64,000 bases of DNA, taken from contig DATMBG010000051.1 in NCBI GenBank assembly GCA_035559535.1, positions 372,001 through 436,000 on the forward strand, given 5' to 3'. How positions within the stretch are numbered: position 1 is the stretch's first letter; every line of letters begins with the position of its first letter. The translations under genes were made by a program, and so were the position numbers. Below are positions 34,065-42,923 of this stretch, piece by piece. Under the pieces are notes generated by a model. The model had not been told where the DNA came from, ran no database searches, and saw nothing but the letters and a program-made list of their open reading frames with translations. The DNA comes from Candidatus Limnocylindrales bacterium (GTDB lineage Bacteria; Moduliflexota; Moduliflexia; Moduliflexales; JAUQPW01).

Positions 34065-35162
34065 TTATTCTCTAATTTCCTGAATTCGTTTAAACCCATG
34101 GATCTCCATCAACTTTCGTAATCCCTTGTTGATTCTATAAACCATGAAGGGTCCTTCGTAAATCAAGCCGGTATAAACTTGAATTAATCGCGCCCCGGCC
34201 TTCAACATGGCAAAGGCATCCTCGGCTTGAAAGATGCCCCCAACTCCTATAACGGGGAGCCTGGTATGATGGTAAATATATCGTACCACTTCGAGAGCTC
34301 TTTTTTGTAACGGCTTGCCGCTCAACCCCCCCATCTCATGGGTCTGGAGGCTCAGACCCTCGCGTCGAAGGGTGGTATTGGTTGCAATGAGACCATCGAC
34401 CCCGCGATTTAAACAAACTCCCATCAATTCATCCAGGACCTGCCAGGTTAAATCTGGTGAAATCTTTACGAAAAGAGGCCTTCTAGGAGTTCCCATTTGC
34501 TTGGATAAGGCTTTAGACTCTTCCTGAAGGGCTATTATCAAATTGTCCAGTTGATCTCTCTCCTGCAAGGTTTGCAACCCGGGCGTGTTGGGTGAGCTGA
34601 CATTTATGGCAAAATAACTGGCATAGGGGTAAAGTCTTTGAAAGGAGTATACATAATCTTCAACGGCTTTGTCTAAAGGGGTTATTTTAGATTTTCCGAT
34701 ACTAATTCCCACGGGAATGGTTGGCGGCTTCATCTCCTGAAAACGCCTCGCTATGGCATCGGCACCTTCATTATTAAACCCCATTCGATTGATCAGGGCT
34801 TTATCTTTGGGAAAGCGAAAAATACGAGGTCGGAGGTTACCTTCCTGTGGATATCGGGTAACGGTACCTATTTCCAGAAAGCCAAAACCCAAAGTAGTTA
34901 ATCCATGAATAGCTACTGCATTCTTATCAAAACCTGCCGCCAGTCCCACAGGGTTCTTGAAAGTAAGCCCAACAACCTCTTGCTCCAAAGCAGGATCCTG
35001 AAAAGATGTAAAATTTTGTAAAATCTCCGGCTTCCGCCCGAGGTATTGGAAGACCTTCAGGGCTAATTCATGGGCCAGCTCCGGGTCTTTATGAGAAAGT
35101 TTAAAGAGAAGAGAACGTATCCAGGGATAAAACATGACCGATCGCATAGGATCCCGGATCAA
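34065..35162 (-). CDS. pyrD: Dihydroorotate dehydrogenase (quinone), class 2
   Basis: Inner-membrane-associated flavoprotein oxidising dihydroorotate to orotate with quinone, step four of pyrimidine synthesis. The N-terminal amphipathic extension MFYPWIRSLLFKLSHKDPEL precedes the barrel, as in class 2 enzymes. The catalytic Ser lies in INVSSPNTPGLQ. FMN-site blocks GLAAGFDKNA and GVGGIFQAEDAFAMLKAGA are present. The start appears to be a TTG at 35162 preceded by AAGGGGG at good spacing; ATG codons at 35147 and 35135 are alternatives without such a signal. It is monocistronic here. Confidence 0.95.
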   Translation of the reverse strand: MIRDPMRSVMFYPWIRSLLFKLSHKDPELAHELALKVFQYLGRKPEILQNFTSFQDPALEQEVVGLTFKNPVGLAAGFDKNAVAIHGLTTLGFGFLEIGTVTRYPQEGNLRPRIFRFPKDKALINRMGFNNEGADAIARRFQEMKPPTIPVGISIGKSKITPLDKAVEDYVYSFQRLYPYASYFAINVSSPNTPGLQTLQERDQLDNLIIALQEESKALSKQMGTPRRPLFVKISPDLTWQVLDELMGVCLNRGVDGLIATNTTLRREGLSLQTHEMGGLSGKPLQKRALEVVRYIYHHTRLPVIGVGGIFQAEDAFAMLKAGARLIQVYTGLIYEGPFMVYRINKGLRKLMEIHGFKRIQEIRE

Positions 35163-35334
35163 CGGAATCCCCCTTTTAATCCTTAGATTTCCTCTTTGCC
35201 TTTCCTGACGTAGGGGCAGGTTTGAAAGAGCCTCCTAAGGACCGTGTAATTAAATGCAAAGGGAAATAAATCTTGAATAAAACTCTTTTCTAAATATACG
35301 TTCCAATCCTTTTCTTTGAAAGGAAGTAAGCAGG

Positions 35335-35373
35335 AAAAATCCCTCTAACTCTGTTTTATTTAGAATTAGAGGG
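35335..35373 (-). terminator. Rho-independent terminator of the exported repeat-protein gene
   Basis: Perfect stem CCCTCTAA/TTAGAGGG (35341-35348 and 35366-35373) with a 17-nt loop. In the minus-strand direction it is followed directly by ATTTTT. It lies 69 bp after the stop at 35442. Confidence 0.55.
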
Positions 35374-35441
35374 ATCTTGAACAAAACAGGAGGGTAGATT
35401 AAGAATCTTTCCCTACCCGATCACCGTTTTTACCTCTACTG

Positions 35442-36080
35442 TTAGCGGGAGGGTTGCCCTGAACTCTGTAGCTTGGTCTTCCATTCAGACTCTGGAAGTA
35501 CCTGAAGGGACGTAATCATATCTCCTTCAGCCGCAACTTTCGGGGTTGCGGGTCGACCGGCCTGACCGGTTGTTGCCTGTTCTCCGGGTTGTACAGGTTG
35601 TTGAATATCTCGTTGGGGGGGTTCTTTGTGACTGGGTCCTACCTTCGTCCCTTCCCCTTTCTCTTCTAAAGGTTGCTTAATATCTTGCCCGGGAGTTTGA
35701 GGATGACTGGGTCCTACCTTCGTCCCTCGGACTGTTCGAGTAAATTGTACATATTGACCCGGTTTCAGGTCCGAAAGATTCCCGCCTTTAAAGGCACCCT
35801 CACCCAAAGTAAAAGTTATTTCTTGGCCCTGGGTCTCGGTCGAAGACGTTCTCGTTTCAATGGTAACGGTTCGCCTGTCAGAATCTACTTTTTTAATCAC
35901 TCCGAACTCTGTTTGTCCTTCCTTGCCCATTTGTCCTTCCTTCAGGGTATCTTCAGGCTTCTTGGATTCTCCGGGTTCTACCCCTCGGGATTGAGGATCG
36001 GAAACGGCTGCGTGGACGAGATGGGTCAGTGAAATCAGGAATATAAAACTCACAATCCATAAACACCACTTCTTAAACAT
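35442..36080 (-). CDS. Exported low-complexity protein with duplicated GTKVGPSH segment
   Basis: Not recognised as a named family. A Sec signal MFKKWCLWIVSFIFLISLTH leads to cleavage near VHAA. The middle contains a possible OB-like segment, FGVIKKVDSDRRTVTIETRT followed by VQFTRTVRG. The C-terminal half is proline- and glutamine-rich, with two copies of GTKVGPSH followed by PQTPGQDIKQP or KEPPQRDIQQP. The DNA copies share at least 21 identical bases, so the duplication is recent. The start has AAGGAGG upstream and a dedicated terminator follows. The periplasmic location is inferred from the signal. Confidence 0.7.
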   Translation of the reverse strand: MFKKWCLWIVSFIFLISLTHLVHAAVSDPQSRGVEPGESKKPEDTLKEGQMGKEGQTEFGVIKKVDSDRRTVTIETRTSSTETQGQEITFTLGEGAFKGGNLSDLKPGQYVQFTRTVRGTKVGPSHPQTPGQDIKQPLEEKGEGTKVGPSHKEPPQRDIQQPVQPGEQATTGQAGRPATPKVAAEGDMITSLQVLPESEWKTKLQSSGQPSR

Positions 36081-36598
36081 AACCTTACCTCCTTATTTGG
36101 GGATATTGAGTTAAACCCTGAGAAGGTTTTCACTCTCCTTCCCTATCAAGACTTTATGACTCTCTTTACTCAACCAACTGTCTTTTCATTTTTCTGATTC
36201 TAACCTAATATCATATGAATCTTTTGGCAATATTTATAACAAAATATTTTATTTTATCTTATATTATGTATTTATTACTTCCTTTTTAGGTAATTCCTTC
36301 AGGCAGAAGTTTTAGGTGTTTTCATTCCTTTTCCTCCTTTTTACAAGTTTTAGGTTTACTTAAAGGCAGGGGAATAACCCGCTGGCTTATGCGGATTTGG
36401 CAACAAGTCTCGAGGTAGCAAGACGGTCCTTCCAGATTGAAGAGAATCCCCTTGACAGTCATCTTGTGGAGCATCATATATATCGTAGAAACTTTCCTCT
36501 CCAACTCATTGCCGGGGGGAAAATTGTTTTTGATTTCAAGGATCGGATCTTCTCCAGGGTCAGGGTTCAAGAAATCAGGCAGAGGAGGACCCAAGATT
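36081..36598. other. Divergent intergenic region, A/T-rich
   Basis: 518 bp between divergent genes. An A/T-rich core at about 36205-36290 (TTTATAACAAAATATTTTAT) probably holds both promoters. Frames on both strands of 36322-36598 are open for 70-90 codons, but none has a ribosome binding site or familiar motif, so none is called. The thiolase gene's ribosome binding site AGAGGAGG is at 36581-36588. Confidence 0.45.
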
Positions 36599-38155
36599 AT
36601 GTTAGAGGTATATGTTTCGGGTGTCGGGATGACTCTGTTTGGAAAGAGAAAAGAATCTTTACCGGAGTTAATGACCGAGGCTGCCTATAAAGCTTTGCAA
36701 GATGCAGGACTCGAGGAAGTGGATGCTATTTACATAGGAGTCATGAACCCTGAGGCCTTTATCCAAGAAGGAAATTTTGCCAGTTTAATGGCCGACCATT
36801 TAAAGCTGATTGGGACTCCGGCGGTTCGAATTGAAACAGCTTCATCCTCCGGTGCGGCTGCCTTTCACCTGGCCTATCAAGCTATAGCTTCTGGCTATTA
36901 TAAGCGGATTCTCGTCCTGGGCGGAGAGAAAATGACCCATCTGAATACCACGCAAGCTACAAAGATTCTGGCGGAAGTTATCGATCGATCTGAACGAAGT
37001 TGTGGGGCGACGATGCCGGCCCTTGCCGCCATGCTGACGGAGAGGTACCTTAAAGAGTACAAAATTTCCCATAACACCATGCAGAAGATGCTGGCCTTGG
37101 TTGCTATCAAAAACCATTATAACGGTTCTTTAAATCCCTACGCCCAATTTCAACATGTTCTCTCTGAGAAACAATATCTTGAGAGTAAAGTGGTAGCCTT
37201 TCCTCTCAAACTCTATGATTGTGCTCCCATAACCGATGGGGCGGCGGCCGTTATCCTGACCTCGGATAAAACAAACGTACGGGTAGCAGGTCTGGGACAG
37301 GGGACCGATACGCTGGCTATTCGCCATCGTACCTCTTTTACCTCGTTTAGAGCAACCCGACTTGCTGCCTTCCGGGCTTATCAGATGGCCCGTTTAAATC
37401 CCGACGATATTGACTTTGCAGAAGTTCATGATGCTTTTACTCCCTTCGAGATCATCGGCACTGAAGATTTAGGTTTTTTCCCCCCGGGAAAAGGGATTAA
37501 AGCCCTCGAAAAAGGAGAGACTCACCTAAAGGGTCGACTCCCCATTAATCCGTCGGGAGGACTCAAAGCCCGGGGGCATCCAGTGGGAGCCTCAGGACTG
37601 GCCCAGATTGTGGAGATCGTCTGGCAACTACGTCGGCAAGTTGAACCCTCCCGGCAATTGGACAAGGCCCGAATTGGATTGGCCCAAAGTATCGGTGGTC
37701 TGGCTACCAACAACTTTGTGACGATCCTTGAAAGAACGGATCTTTGGAGAACTTTCCCATCTAACTGGCAGGGAGTATACCCTTTACCAACCGACAAAAC
37801 TCTATTGGTCCGAAAAACAAACGAAGAAATCGCCGAAGAAGGCGTCATTGAAACTTTTACCGTTCTCTACACAACTCCAGAAGGCTTCCCCTCCCCTTTA
37901 CCCTTAGCACTCATCAAAGATATCAAAGGAAACTGGGTTATCGCCCGGGGTCGTAGTTTAAAACATCTCAAGATCGGAAATCGAGTAACCCTCCATAAGG
38001 TAGGAGACAGTTACTATTTTCTGGCCCGGACTTATCTGGATAAAGTTCATCTCTCTCTTCGAAGGATGCTTCGGAAATGGAGTAAAAGCAGACGCTATCG
38101 CGTGTTGAATCCGTTCTTGCTTAAAAAGAAAAAAGAGGTAAAGACCGTTGGATGA
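36599..38155 (+). CDS. Thiolase-like enzyme fused to a DUF35 OB-fold, catalytic Cys replaced by Ser
   Basis: A SCP2-thiolase-type domain (residues 1 to about 380) followed by a DUF35 acyl-CoA-binding OB-fold (about 395-500: GVIETFTVLYTTPEGFPSPL). The start ATG has AGAGGAGG; an upstream frame extension is unlikely. The active-site His is present in VHDAFTPFE and the second His in GGLKARGHPVGASG. The loop that normally carries the nucleophilic Cys (ACxSG) reads ETASSSGAAAF, leaving Ser82 at that place. DUF35 proteins normally act beside thiolases, but here the two are fused and the zinc-ribbon part of DUF35 is missing. The chemistry may be aldol or Claisen condensation rather than thiolysis. 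Confidence 0.85.
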   Translation: MLEVYVSGVGMTLFGKRKESLPELMTEAAYKALQDAGLEEVDAIYIGVMNPEAFIQEGNFASLMADHLKLIGTPAVRIETASSSGAAAFHLAYQAIASGYYKRILVLGGEKMTHLNTTQATKILAEVIDRSERSCGATMPALAAMLTERYLKEYKISHNTMQKMLALVAIKNHYNGSLNPYAQFQHVLSEKQYLESKVVAFPLKLYDCAPITDGAAAVILTSDKTNVRVAGLGQGTDTLAIRHRTSFTSFRATRLAAFRAYQMARLNPDDIDFAEVHDAFTPFEIIGTEDLGFFPPGKGIKALEKGETHLKGRLPINPSGGLKARGHPVGASGLAQIVEIVWQLRRQVEPSRQLDKARIGLAQSIGGLATNNFVTILERTDLWRTFPSNWQGVYPLPTDKTLLVRKTNEEIAEEGVIETFTVLYTTPEGFPSPLPLALIKDIKGNWVIARGRSLKHLKIGNRVTLHKVGDSYYFLARTYLDKVHLSLRRMLRKWSKSRRYRVLNPFLLKKKKEVKTVG

Positions 38156-38498
38156 TGAGCCTCCTGGGAGCAATCCCGAAATGATCCGATAGAACTACCC
38201 GGGTCTTCCTATCTGGATTCTTTAACCCTATAGGCCCCTTTTATGGGGTTGATTCGGTAAAATTGCACAAAAAAGAGTCAGTTTCTGTCTTTATTCTGTC
38301 CCCCTCTGGCTCAAAACTTCCAGGGTCTGAACCGGCCTTCTCTAAAGGGATCGGATAGGGTTTTTGAAACAGGCTGAAACCTTTGGTAGAGATTTTGCTA
38401 TACTTAAAGGACTTAAAGGAAAGATAGGATCGGAAAGCTTGATTCTTTCAGTGGATAATCCAGCAGCTACCAGTAAGTGAGGAGATAGGAAGATCTTT
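38156..38498. other. Intergenic, no gene supported
   Basis: 343 bp between the thiolase-like gene and mgsA. It has no readable gene and no strong promoter match. The small direct motif TTAAAGGACTTAAAGGA at about 38403 was the only regularity noticed. Confidence 0.4.
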
Positions 38499-38906
38499 AT
38501 GAACAGAAAAGTTATTGTATTGGTTGCCCACGATGCTAAAAAAACGGACATTTTGGAGTGGGCAGGTTTTAATAGAGAAACTCTCAAATCCTTTAAGATT
38601 TACGCAACTCAAACCACCGGACAAATCTTGCAGGACAAGCTCGGATTAAATATTAACCTGCTGAAGAGTGGACCTTTGGGGGGAGACGCCCAGGTTGCTA
38701 CCATGATTGTGGAAGGTAAGGTAGATATCTTGGTATTTTTCTGGGATCCTCTCACCCCTCAGCCCCATGATGTAGATGTGAAAGCTTTATTGCGCTTAGC
38801 CGTGCTTTATAATATCCCCATAGCCTGTAACCGCTCTACGGCAGATTATATTATTTCTTCCCCCCTTGTGAATCTCGAAGTTACAAAATCTTTACCGGAA
38901 TTATAG
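38499..38906 (+). CDS. mgsA: Methylglyoxal synthase
   Basis: Converts dihydroxyacetone phosphate to methylglyoxal and phosphate, bypassing lower glycolysis. The 135-aa protein shows the full family pattern: LVAHDAKKTDILEWA at the start, ATQTTGQIL, the phosphate/catalytic loop SGPLGGDAQVATMI, FFWDPLTPQPHDVDVKALLR and the ending CNRSTADYIISSP. GGAAG is upstream of the ATG. It is a single-gene unit. Its tail VNLEVTKSLPEL is slightly longer than the shortest homologues. Confidence 0.96.
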   Translation: MNRKVIVLVAHDAKKTDILEWAGFNRETLKSFKIYATQTTGQILQDKLGLNINLLKSGPLGGDAQVATMIVEGKVDILVFFWDPLTPQPHDVDVKALLRLAVLYNIPIACNRSTADYIISSPLVNLEVTKSLPEL

Positions 38907-39012
38907 GCAGTTTCTACTTGACCTCCTTCTCTCCCCATGATAGATTGATTCAAGAACCACTCAAATTCCAGAGATAGCCAACAGCATGAAGTTAAGTTTT
39001 TGAAAGGAGAGG

Positions 39013-39069
39013 AACTTAAACTGTGGGCCCTAAAGTCGGTCGGTAGACCGGTTTTGTACAGTTTAAGTT
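39013..39069 (+). promoter_or_regulatory. Perfect 12-bp inverted repeat in the AOR leader
   Basis: AACTTAAACTGT (39013-39024) and ACAGTTTAAGTT (39058-39069) are exact complements. Nested inside is GGTC-GGTA-GACC. The structure ends 13 bp before the AOR start codon. It could regulate the downstream operon or be a small mobile repeat. Confidence 0.45.
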
Positions 39070-39082
39070 ACCGGCTGAAGGG

Positions 39083-40954
39083 ATGTACGGTTATGGAGGC
39101 CGTATTTTAACCATCGATCTTAATTACCGCACGACTCGAATTGATTTCTTTGGAGATGGTTTTGCTCGAAAGTATCTGGGGGGGAATGGATTTGTAATTA
39201 GATTGCTTTATAATCTGGTTAGACCCAGGGTTAAACCCTTTGATCCGGAAAACGTGATCGTATTTGCCACCGGACCCATCAACGATACCTGTATTCCCAG
39301 TGATAGTCGAATCTGTGTGGGGACCAAATCCCCGTTAAACGGATTATTTTTTGACTCTACCTTTGGCGGGCGATTTCCGGTAACGCAGAAACGGACCGGG
39401 TTTGATGCCATTGTTATCACCGGGAAAGCAGATCGTCCGGTATATCTGGTTGTAAATGAATCCGGAGTATCTATCAAATCGGCGGAATCCTTATGGGGAT
39501 TAAAAATTACCGATGCCATTAAATCCATCCTGGAGGTAGAAGGTCCGGATGCAGATGCCATAGCCATCGGACCGGCCGGGGAAAACCGGGTACGATTTGC
39601 GGCCATGGGCCATTTCTGGAAAAACCGGGGAGGGATCTCAGGAAGGGGCGGCATAGGAGCCGTTATGGGATCTAAGAACGTTAAGGCTCTGGTGGTTCGG
39701 GGGAACCGGAAAACAGAAGTTGCCGACCTGGCCGATTTGAAAGCCCTGGTCAACGAAAACCGGGAAGCTCTCAAAACCGGTACTGCAGTTCTTAAGGCCT
39801 ATGGAACCCAGGCCCTGGTAGATCTGATCAATACCAAAGGGGCCCTGGGTACCCGAAACCTGCGTTATGAAGTCTGGGATCGGGCCTCTGAAGTCAATGC
39901 GGATACTTACAAAGAAAATTATTTTGAAAAGGATACAACCTGTTATCACTGCTCTATTGCTTGTGGAAAGGATTTTGCGGTTAAAGAAGGAGAATATGCA
40001 GGGCTTCGATGGAAGATGCCGGAATTTGAGACGATTTTTGCCTTTGGGTCCATGTTAGATAATTCCCATGCGGCTTCTCTTATCAAGGCCAATGAACTTT
40101 GCGATGAATTGGGGATGGATACCATCAGTTTGGGAGTAACCCTGGCTTTTGTTACCGAGTGCTTCGAGCAGGGTTTATTGACCCGCTCAGATACCGGGGG
40201 CATCGATCTTCGTTTTGGAGATTATCGCCTGATGAATGAGCTGATTGAGGCTACGGCGTTCCGTCGAGGATTTGGGAATGTGTTGGCCGAGGGTTCAGCC
40301 AGGATTGCAGAACAATTGGGTGAGAAAGCAAAGGAATTCCTCTATACGGTAAAGGGAGTTGAAGTACCGGGCCATTCCGCCCGGGGATTGAAAGGGATGA
40401 GTATCGGTTATGCAACCGGAACCCGTGGTGGTTGTCATCACGATACCCGCCCAACCCTCCAGTATGCCTCTACGTTTGACCACCGTTCCACAAAGGGAAA
40501 ACCTGAATTTGCCATCCGCACTCAAAACTTTACGGCCCTGGATGATTCTCTGGTTCAGTGTCGATTCACCAGTGAACGGGGCGGATTCGGTGCCATGATC
40601 AACGATAAGTATACCCGAATGATCCGGGGAATCACCGGTTGGGATGTGACGACGGAGGAAATCGAACAGATCGGAGAGCGGATTTGCAATCTGGAACGCG
40701 CTTTCAATGTCCGAGAAGGGATTCGACGTAAGGATGATACCCTTCCCCACCGGGTCATGACGGAACCTATCCCCTCCGGACCCTTGAAGGGAATGTATTG
40801 TCCTCCCGATGAATTGAATGCCATGCTGGATGAGTATTACACCCTTCGAGGTTGGACAAAGGATGGTATACCCGGTGAAGCAAAACTCAAAGAACTGGGA
40901 CTCCAGGACGTTATAGCCGAGATGGAAATGGCCAGGTATGAATCCCATAAATGA
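39083..40954 (+). CDS. Tungsten-containing aldehyde:ferredoxin oxidoreductase
   Basis: Oxidises aldehydes to carboxylic acids with ferredoxin, using a tungsten bis-pterin and one 4Fe-4S cluster. The 623-aa protein starts MYGYGGRILTIDLNYRT, typical of the family. Pterin-binding blocks include DSTFGGRFP and RGGIGAVMGSKN. Cluster ligands are Cys287, Cys290 and Cys294 in TTCYHCSIACG, and a fourth near 507 in SLVQCRF. GAAGGG ribosome binding site. Its last codons overlap the start of the transketolase N-subunit by 17 bp, implying cotranscription. The substrate may be the aldehyde generated by the downstream enzymes. Confidence 0.95.
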   Translation: MYGYGGRILTIDLNYRTTRIDFFGDGFARKYLGGNGFVIRLLYNLVRPRVKPFDPENVIVFATGPINDTCIPSDSRICVGTKSPLNGLFFDSTFGGRFPVTQKRTGFDAIVITGKADRPVYLVVNESGVSIKSAESLWGLKITDAIKSILEVEGPDADAIAIGPAGENRVRFAAMGHFWKNRGGISGRGGIGAVMGSKNVKALVVRGNRKTEVADLADLKALVNENREALKTGTAVLKAYGTQALVDLINTKGALGTRNLRYEVWDRASEVNADTYKENYFEKDTTCYHCSIACGKDFAVKEGEYAGLRWKMPEFETIFAFGSMLDNSHAASLIKANELCDELGMDTISLGVTLAFVTECFEQGLLTRSDTGGIDLRFGDYRLMNELIEATAFRRGFGNVLAEGSARIAEQLGEKAKEFLYTVKGVEVPGHSARGLKGMSIGYATGTRGGCHHDTRPTLQYASTFDHRSTKGKPEFAIRTQNFTALDDSLVQCRFTSERGGFGAMINDKYTRMIRGITGWDVTTEEIEQIGERICNLERAFNVREGIRRKDDTLPHRVMTEPIPSGPLKGMYCPPDELNAMLDEYYTLRGWTKDGIPGEAKLKELGLQDVIAEMEMARYESHK

Positions 40955-41810
40955 GAATATGCCCCAAGTAAAGCCAAATCCACCACCCCCTGAACTCGTC
41001 CATTCCCTTCGTCTTAAGGCCAGACAAATCCGACGGAACGTCCTTTTGATGGCCAAAGGAAAAGGGGAAGGTTATGTAGGACAGGGGCTTGGAGCGGCAG
41101 ATATTTTAACGGTTCTTTACTTCTATGAAATGCGTTTCGATCCCCACCGTCTGGATTGGCCGGATCGGGATCGCTTTTTGCTCTCCACCGGACATTACTC
41201 CATTGTGCTGTTTGCCACTCTCACCGAACTGGGGGTATTTCCTCCGGAGGAGCTATCTTCTTACGGTGCCGACGGGAGCCGATTCGAAATGTCGGCGTGT
41301 GAAACTACCCCGGGGGTTGAAATAACCGGTGGTTCATTAGGACATGGGTTATCCCAGGCCGTGGGGATGGCCCTTGGCTCTCGCCTAAGTGGACGGAAAT
41401 TTCGGGTTTTCAACTTTCTCTCAGACGGAGAACTGCAAGAAGGAGCTACCTGGGAAGCCGCCATGGCTGCAGCCCATTATAAATTGGATAATCTTATTGC
41501 CCTGGTGGATATCAACAACATGCAAGCCGATGGAAAGACCTCCGACGTTATGATGGTAGAACCTGTGGTAGACAAATGGAAAGCTTTTGGTTGGCATACC
41601 CAGAGTATAGATGGTAATTCCCTGGAGGAGTTACTGATCGCGTTTCAAACCGCCCGATCTATCCAGAATCAACCCAAAGTCATCCTCTGCTATACCTTAA
41701 TGGGAAAGGGTGTTCCTCTCATCGAGCAGAAGCCCAAAGCCCATTTTATTCGGGTGGAACCCCATGAGTGGGATCTTGCCTTACGTCAACTGGAGGAATC
41801 TAAAGTATGA
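40938..41810 (+). CDS. Transketolase, N-terminal subunit
   Basis: Thiamine-diphosphate half of a split transketolase that moves two-carbon ketol units between sugars. The 290-aa protein has GHGLSQAVGMALGSR, the thiamine-diphosphate/metal motif SDGELQEGATWEAAMAAA ending in DINNMQADG, and FHGHWxSIDGN-like FGWHTQSIDGN. It overlaps the AOR gene by 17 bp and the C-subunit gene by 4 bp (ATGA), the classic arrangement of coupled subunits. An alternative start lies a few codons in. Split transketolases are common in archaea, Firmicutes and deep bacterial lineages. Confidence 0.94.
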   Translation: MNPINENMPQVKPNPPPPELVHSLRLKARQIRRNVLLMAKGKGEGYVGQGLGAADILTVLYFYEMRFDPHRLDWPDRDRFLLSTGHYSIVLFATLTELGVFPPEELSSYGADGSRFEMSACETTPGVEITGGSLGHGLSQAVGMALGSRLSGRKFRVFNFLSDGELQEGATWEAAMAAAHYKLDNLIALVDINNMQADGKTSDVMMVEPVVDKWKAFGWHTQSIDGNSLEELLIAFQTARSIQNQPKVILCYTLMGKGVPLIEQKPKAHFIRVEPHEWDLALRQLEESKV

Positions 41811-42811
41811 ACAACCCTCAGACCCATCGCGGATTTACCGTAGCCATGAGTGTTTCCGAAGCGGTTACTGAAGCCCTCACCACCGTTGAAAAACCGTTTG
41901 GCCATGCTTTGATTGCAGTTGCACGTCAGAATCCCAACGTCGTGGGATTAACGGCAGATTTGGGTAAATATACGGATATTGATATCTTCGGTCAGGAATT
42001 TCCCCACCGTTATTTCCAGATGGGTATGGCCGAGCAAAATCTTATAGGGGTCGCGGCAGGTTTGTCCCGGGTTGGATACATTCCCTTTGCGACCACCTAC
42101 TGTGTATTCGCTACGCGTCGAGCCTATGATTTTATTGCGGTGGATATCGCTTTAGGGCGGGCTAATGTAAAAATTATTGCCGGTTTACCGGGATTGACGA
42201 CCGGATATGGGGCTACCCACCAGGGGATCGATGATCTGGCCCTCATGCGGGCCATACCTAACATGGTTGTTATCGATCCCTGCGATGCCACAGAGATCCA
42301 GCAGGTAGTTCCGGCCATCGCCGAATATGGAGGGCCTGTTTATATGCGCATACTACGCGGACAGGTAAAACAGGTCCTGGATCCGAAGACCTATCGGTTT
42401 GAATTGGGTAAAGCAAAGCTGCTGCGTCAGGGGAGAGATCTGACCCTGATCAGCACCGGCTTAATGACCCAACAGGCATTGCAGGCAGCCGATTTGTTAA
42501 AACAGGATGGTATTGAAGCCACCGTCTTGCATGTCCCTACCTTGAAGCCTTTAGATCAGGATGCCATTATCCAGGTAGCTGAAGCGACCAGGACCGTTCT
42601 GACCCTGGAAAACCATTCTGTTCTGGGAGGACTGGGTTCTGCCGTTGCAGAGACCCTCTGTATGGCCGGGTTGTCTGTAACCCTGGCTAAAATCGGGATT
42701 CCCGATCAGTTTGTGGAATGTGGTTCTATTCCCTATTTGACCGATAAGTACGGTCTTTCTACCTGGCACGTAATACAGACCGCAAAAGAGATTCTTTCTC
42801 GGCGGAAGTAG
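41807..42811 (+). CDS. Transketolase, C-terminal subunit
   Basis: Pyrimidine-binding and C-terminal domains of the split transketolase, 334 aa. The activating Glu lies in MAEQNLIGVAAGLSRVG, followed by the thiamine-interacting FATTYCVFATRRAYDF. Its C-terminal domain ends with LENHSVLGGLGSAVAE and FVECGSIPYL. The ATG overlaps the N-subunit stop (ATGA). Its own stop codon lies in a G/C-rich palindrome that probably terminates the AOR-transketolase operon. Confidence 0.94.
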   Translation: MNNPQTHRGFTVAMSVSEAVTEALTTVEKPFGHALIAVARQNPNVVGLTADLGKYTDIDIFGQEFPHRYFQMGMAEQNLIGVAAGLSRVGYIPFATTYCVFATRRAYDFIAVDIALGRANVKIIAGLPGLTTGYGATHQGIDDLALMRAIPNMVVIDPCDATEIQQVVPAIAEYGGPVYMRILRGQVKQVLDPKTYRFELGKAKLLRQGRDLTLISTGLMTQQALQAADLLKQDGIEATVLHVPTLKPLDQDAIIQVAEATRTVLTLENHSVLGGLGSAVAETLCMAGLSVTLAKIGIPDQFVECGSIPYLTDKYGLSTWHVIQTAKEILSRRK

Positions 42812-42841
42812 GGGCACGGTGGCGCCGTGCCCTTACTTTTT
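42808..42841 (+). terminator. Palindrome/terminator overlapping the transketolase stop codon
   Basis: GTAGGGGCACGG (42808-42819) and CCGTGCCCTTAC (42825-42836) pair at 11 of 12 positions, with TTTTT following. The stop TAG (42809-42811) is inside the left arm. The sequence belongs to the GTAGGGGC palindrome family used here as a terminator. Confidence 0.6.
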
Positions 42842-42866
42842 ATAGAGGTGAGATCACAAAAAATCT

Positions 42867-42910
42867 GGAGTTATCTTAATCTTTGCCCGGAGTTATCTTA
42901 ATCTTTGCCC
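42867..42910. repeat. Exact 22-bp tandem duplication
   Basis: GGAGTTATCTTAATCTTTGC followed by CC occurs twice, at 42867-42888 and 42889-42910, with no mismatch. It lies directly before the ribosome binding site of the MR/MLE gene at 42924. Confidence 0.85.
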
Positions 42911-42923
42911 AAGGAAAGGTGCC

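Noticed and set aside
36322..36598. Hypothetical minus-strand protein of about 90 codons
   Set aside because: TTG start without ribosome binding site, two overlapping open frames on the other strand, and no recognisable motif.
36437..36598. 54-residue N-terminal extension of the thiolase-like protein
   Set aside because: The ATG at 36599 has AGAGGAGG at 10 bp and starts the family-typical MLEVYVSGVG; the upstream segment looks non-coding.
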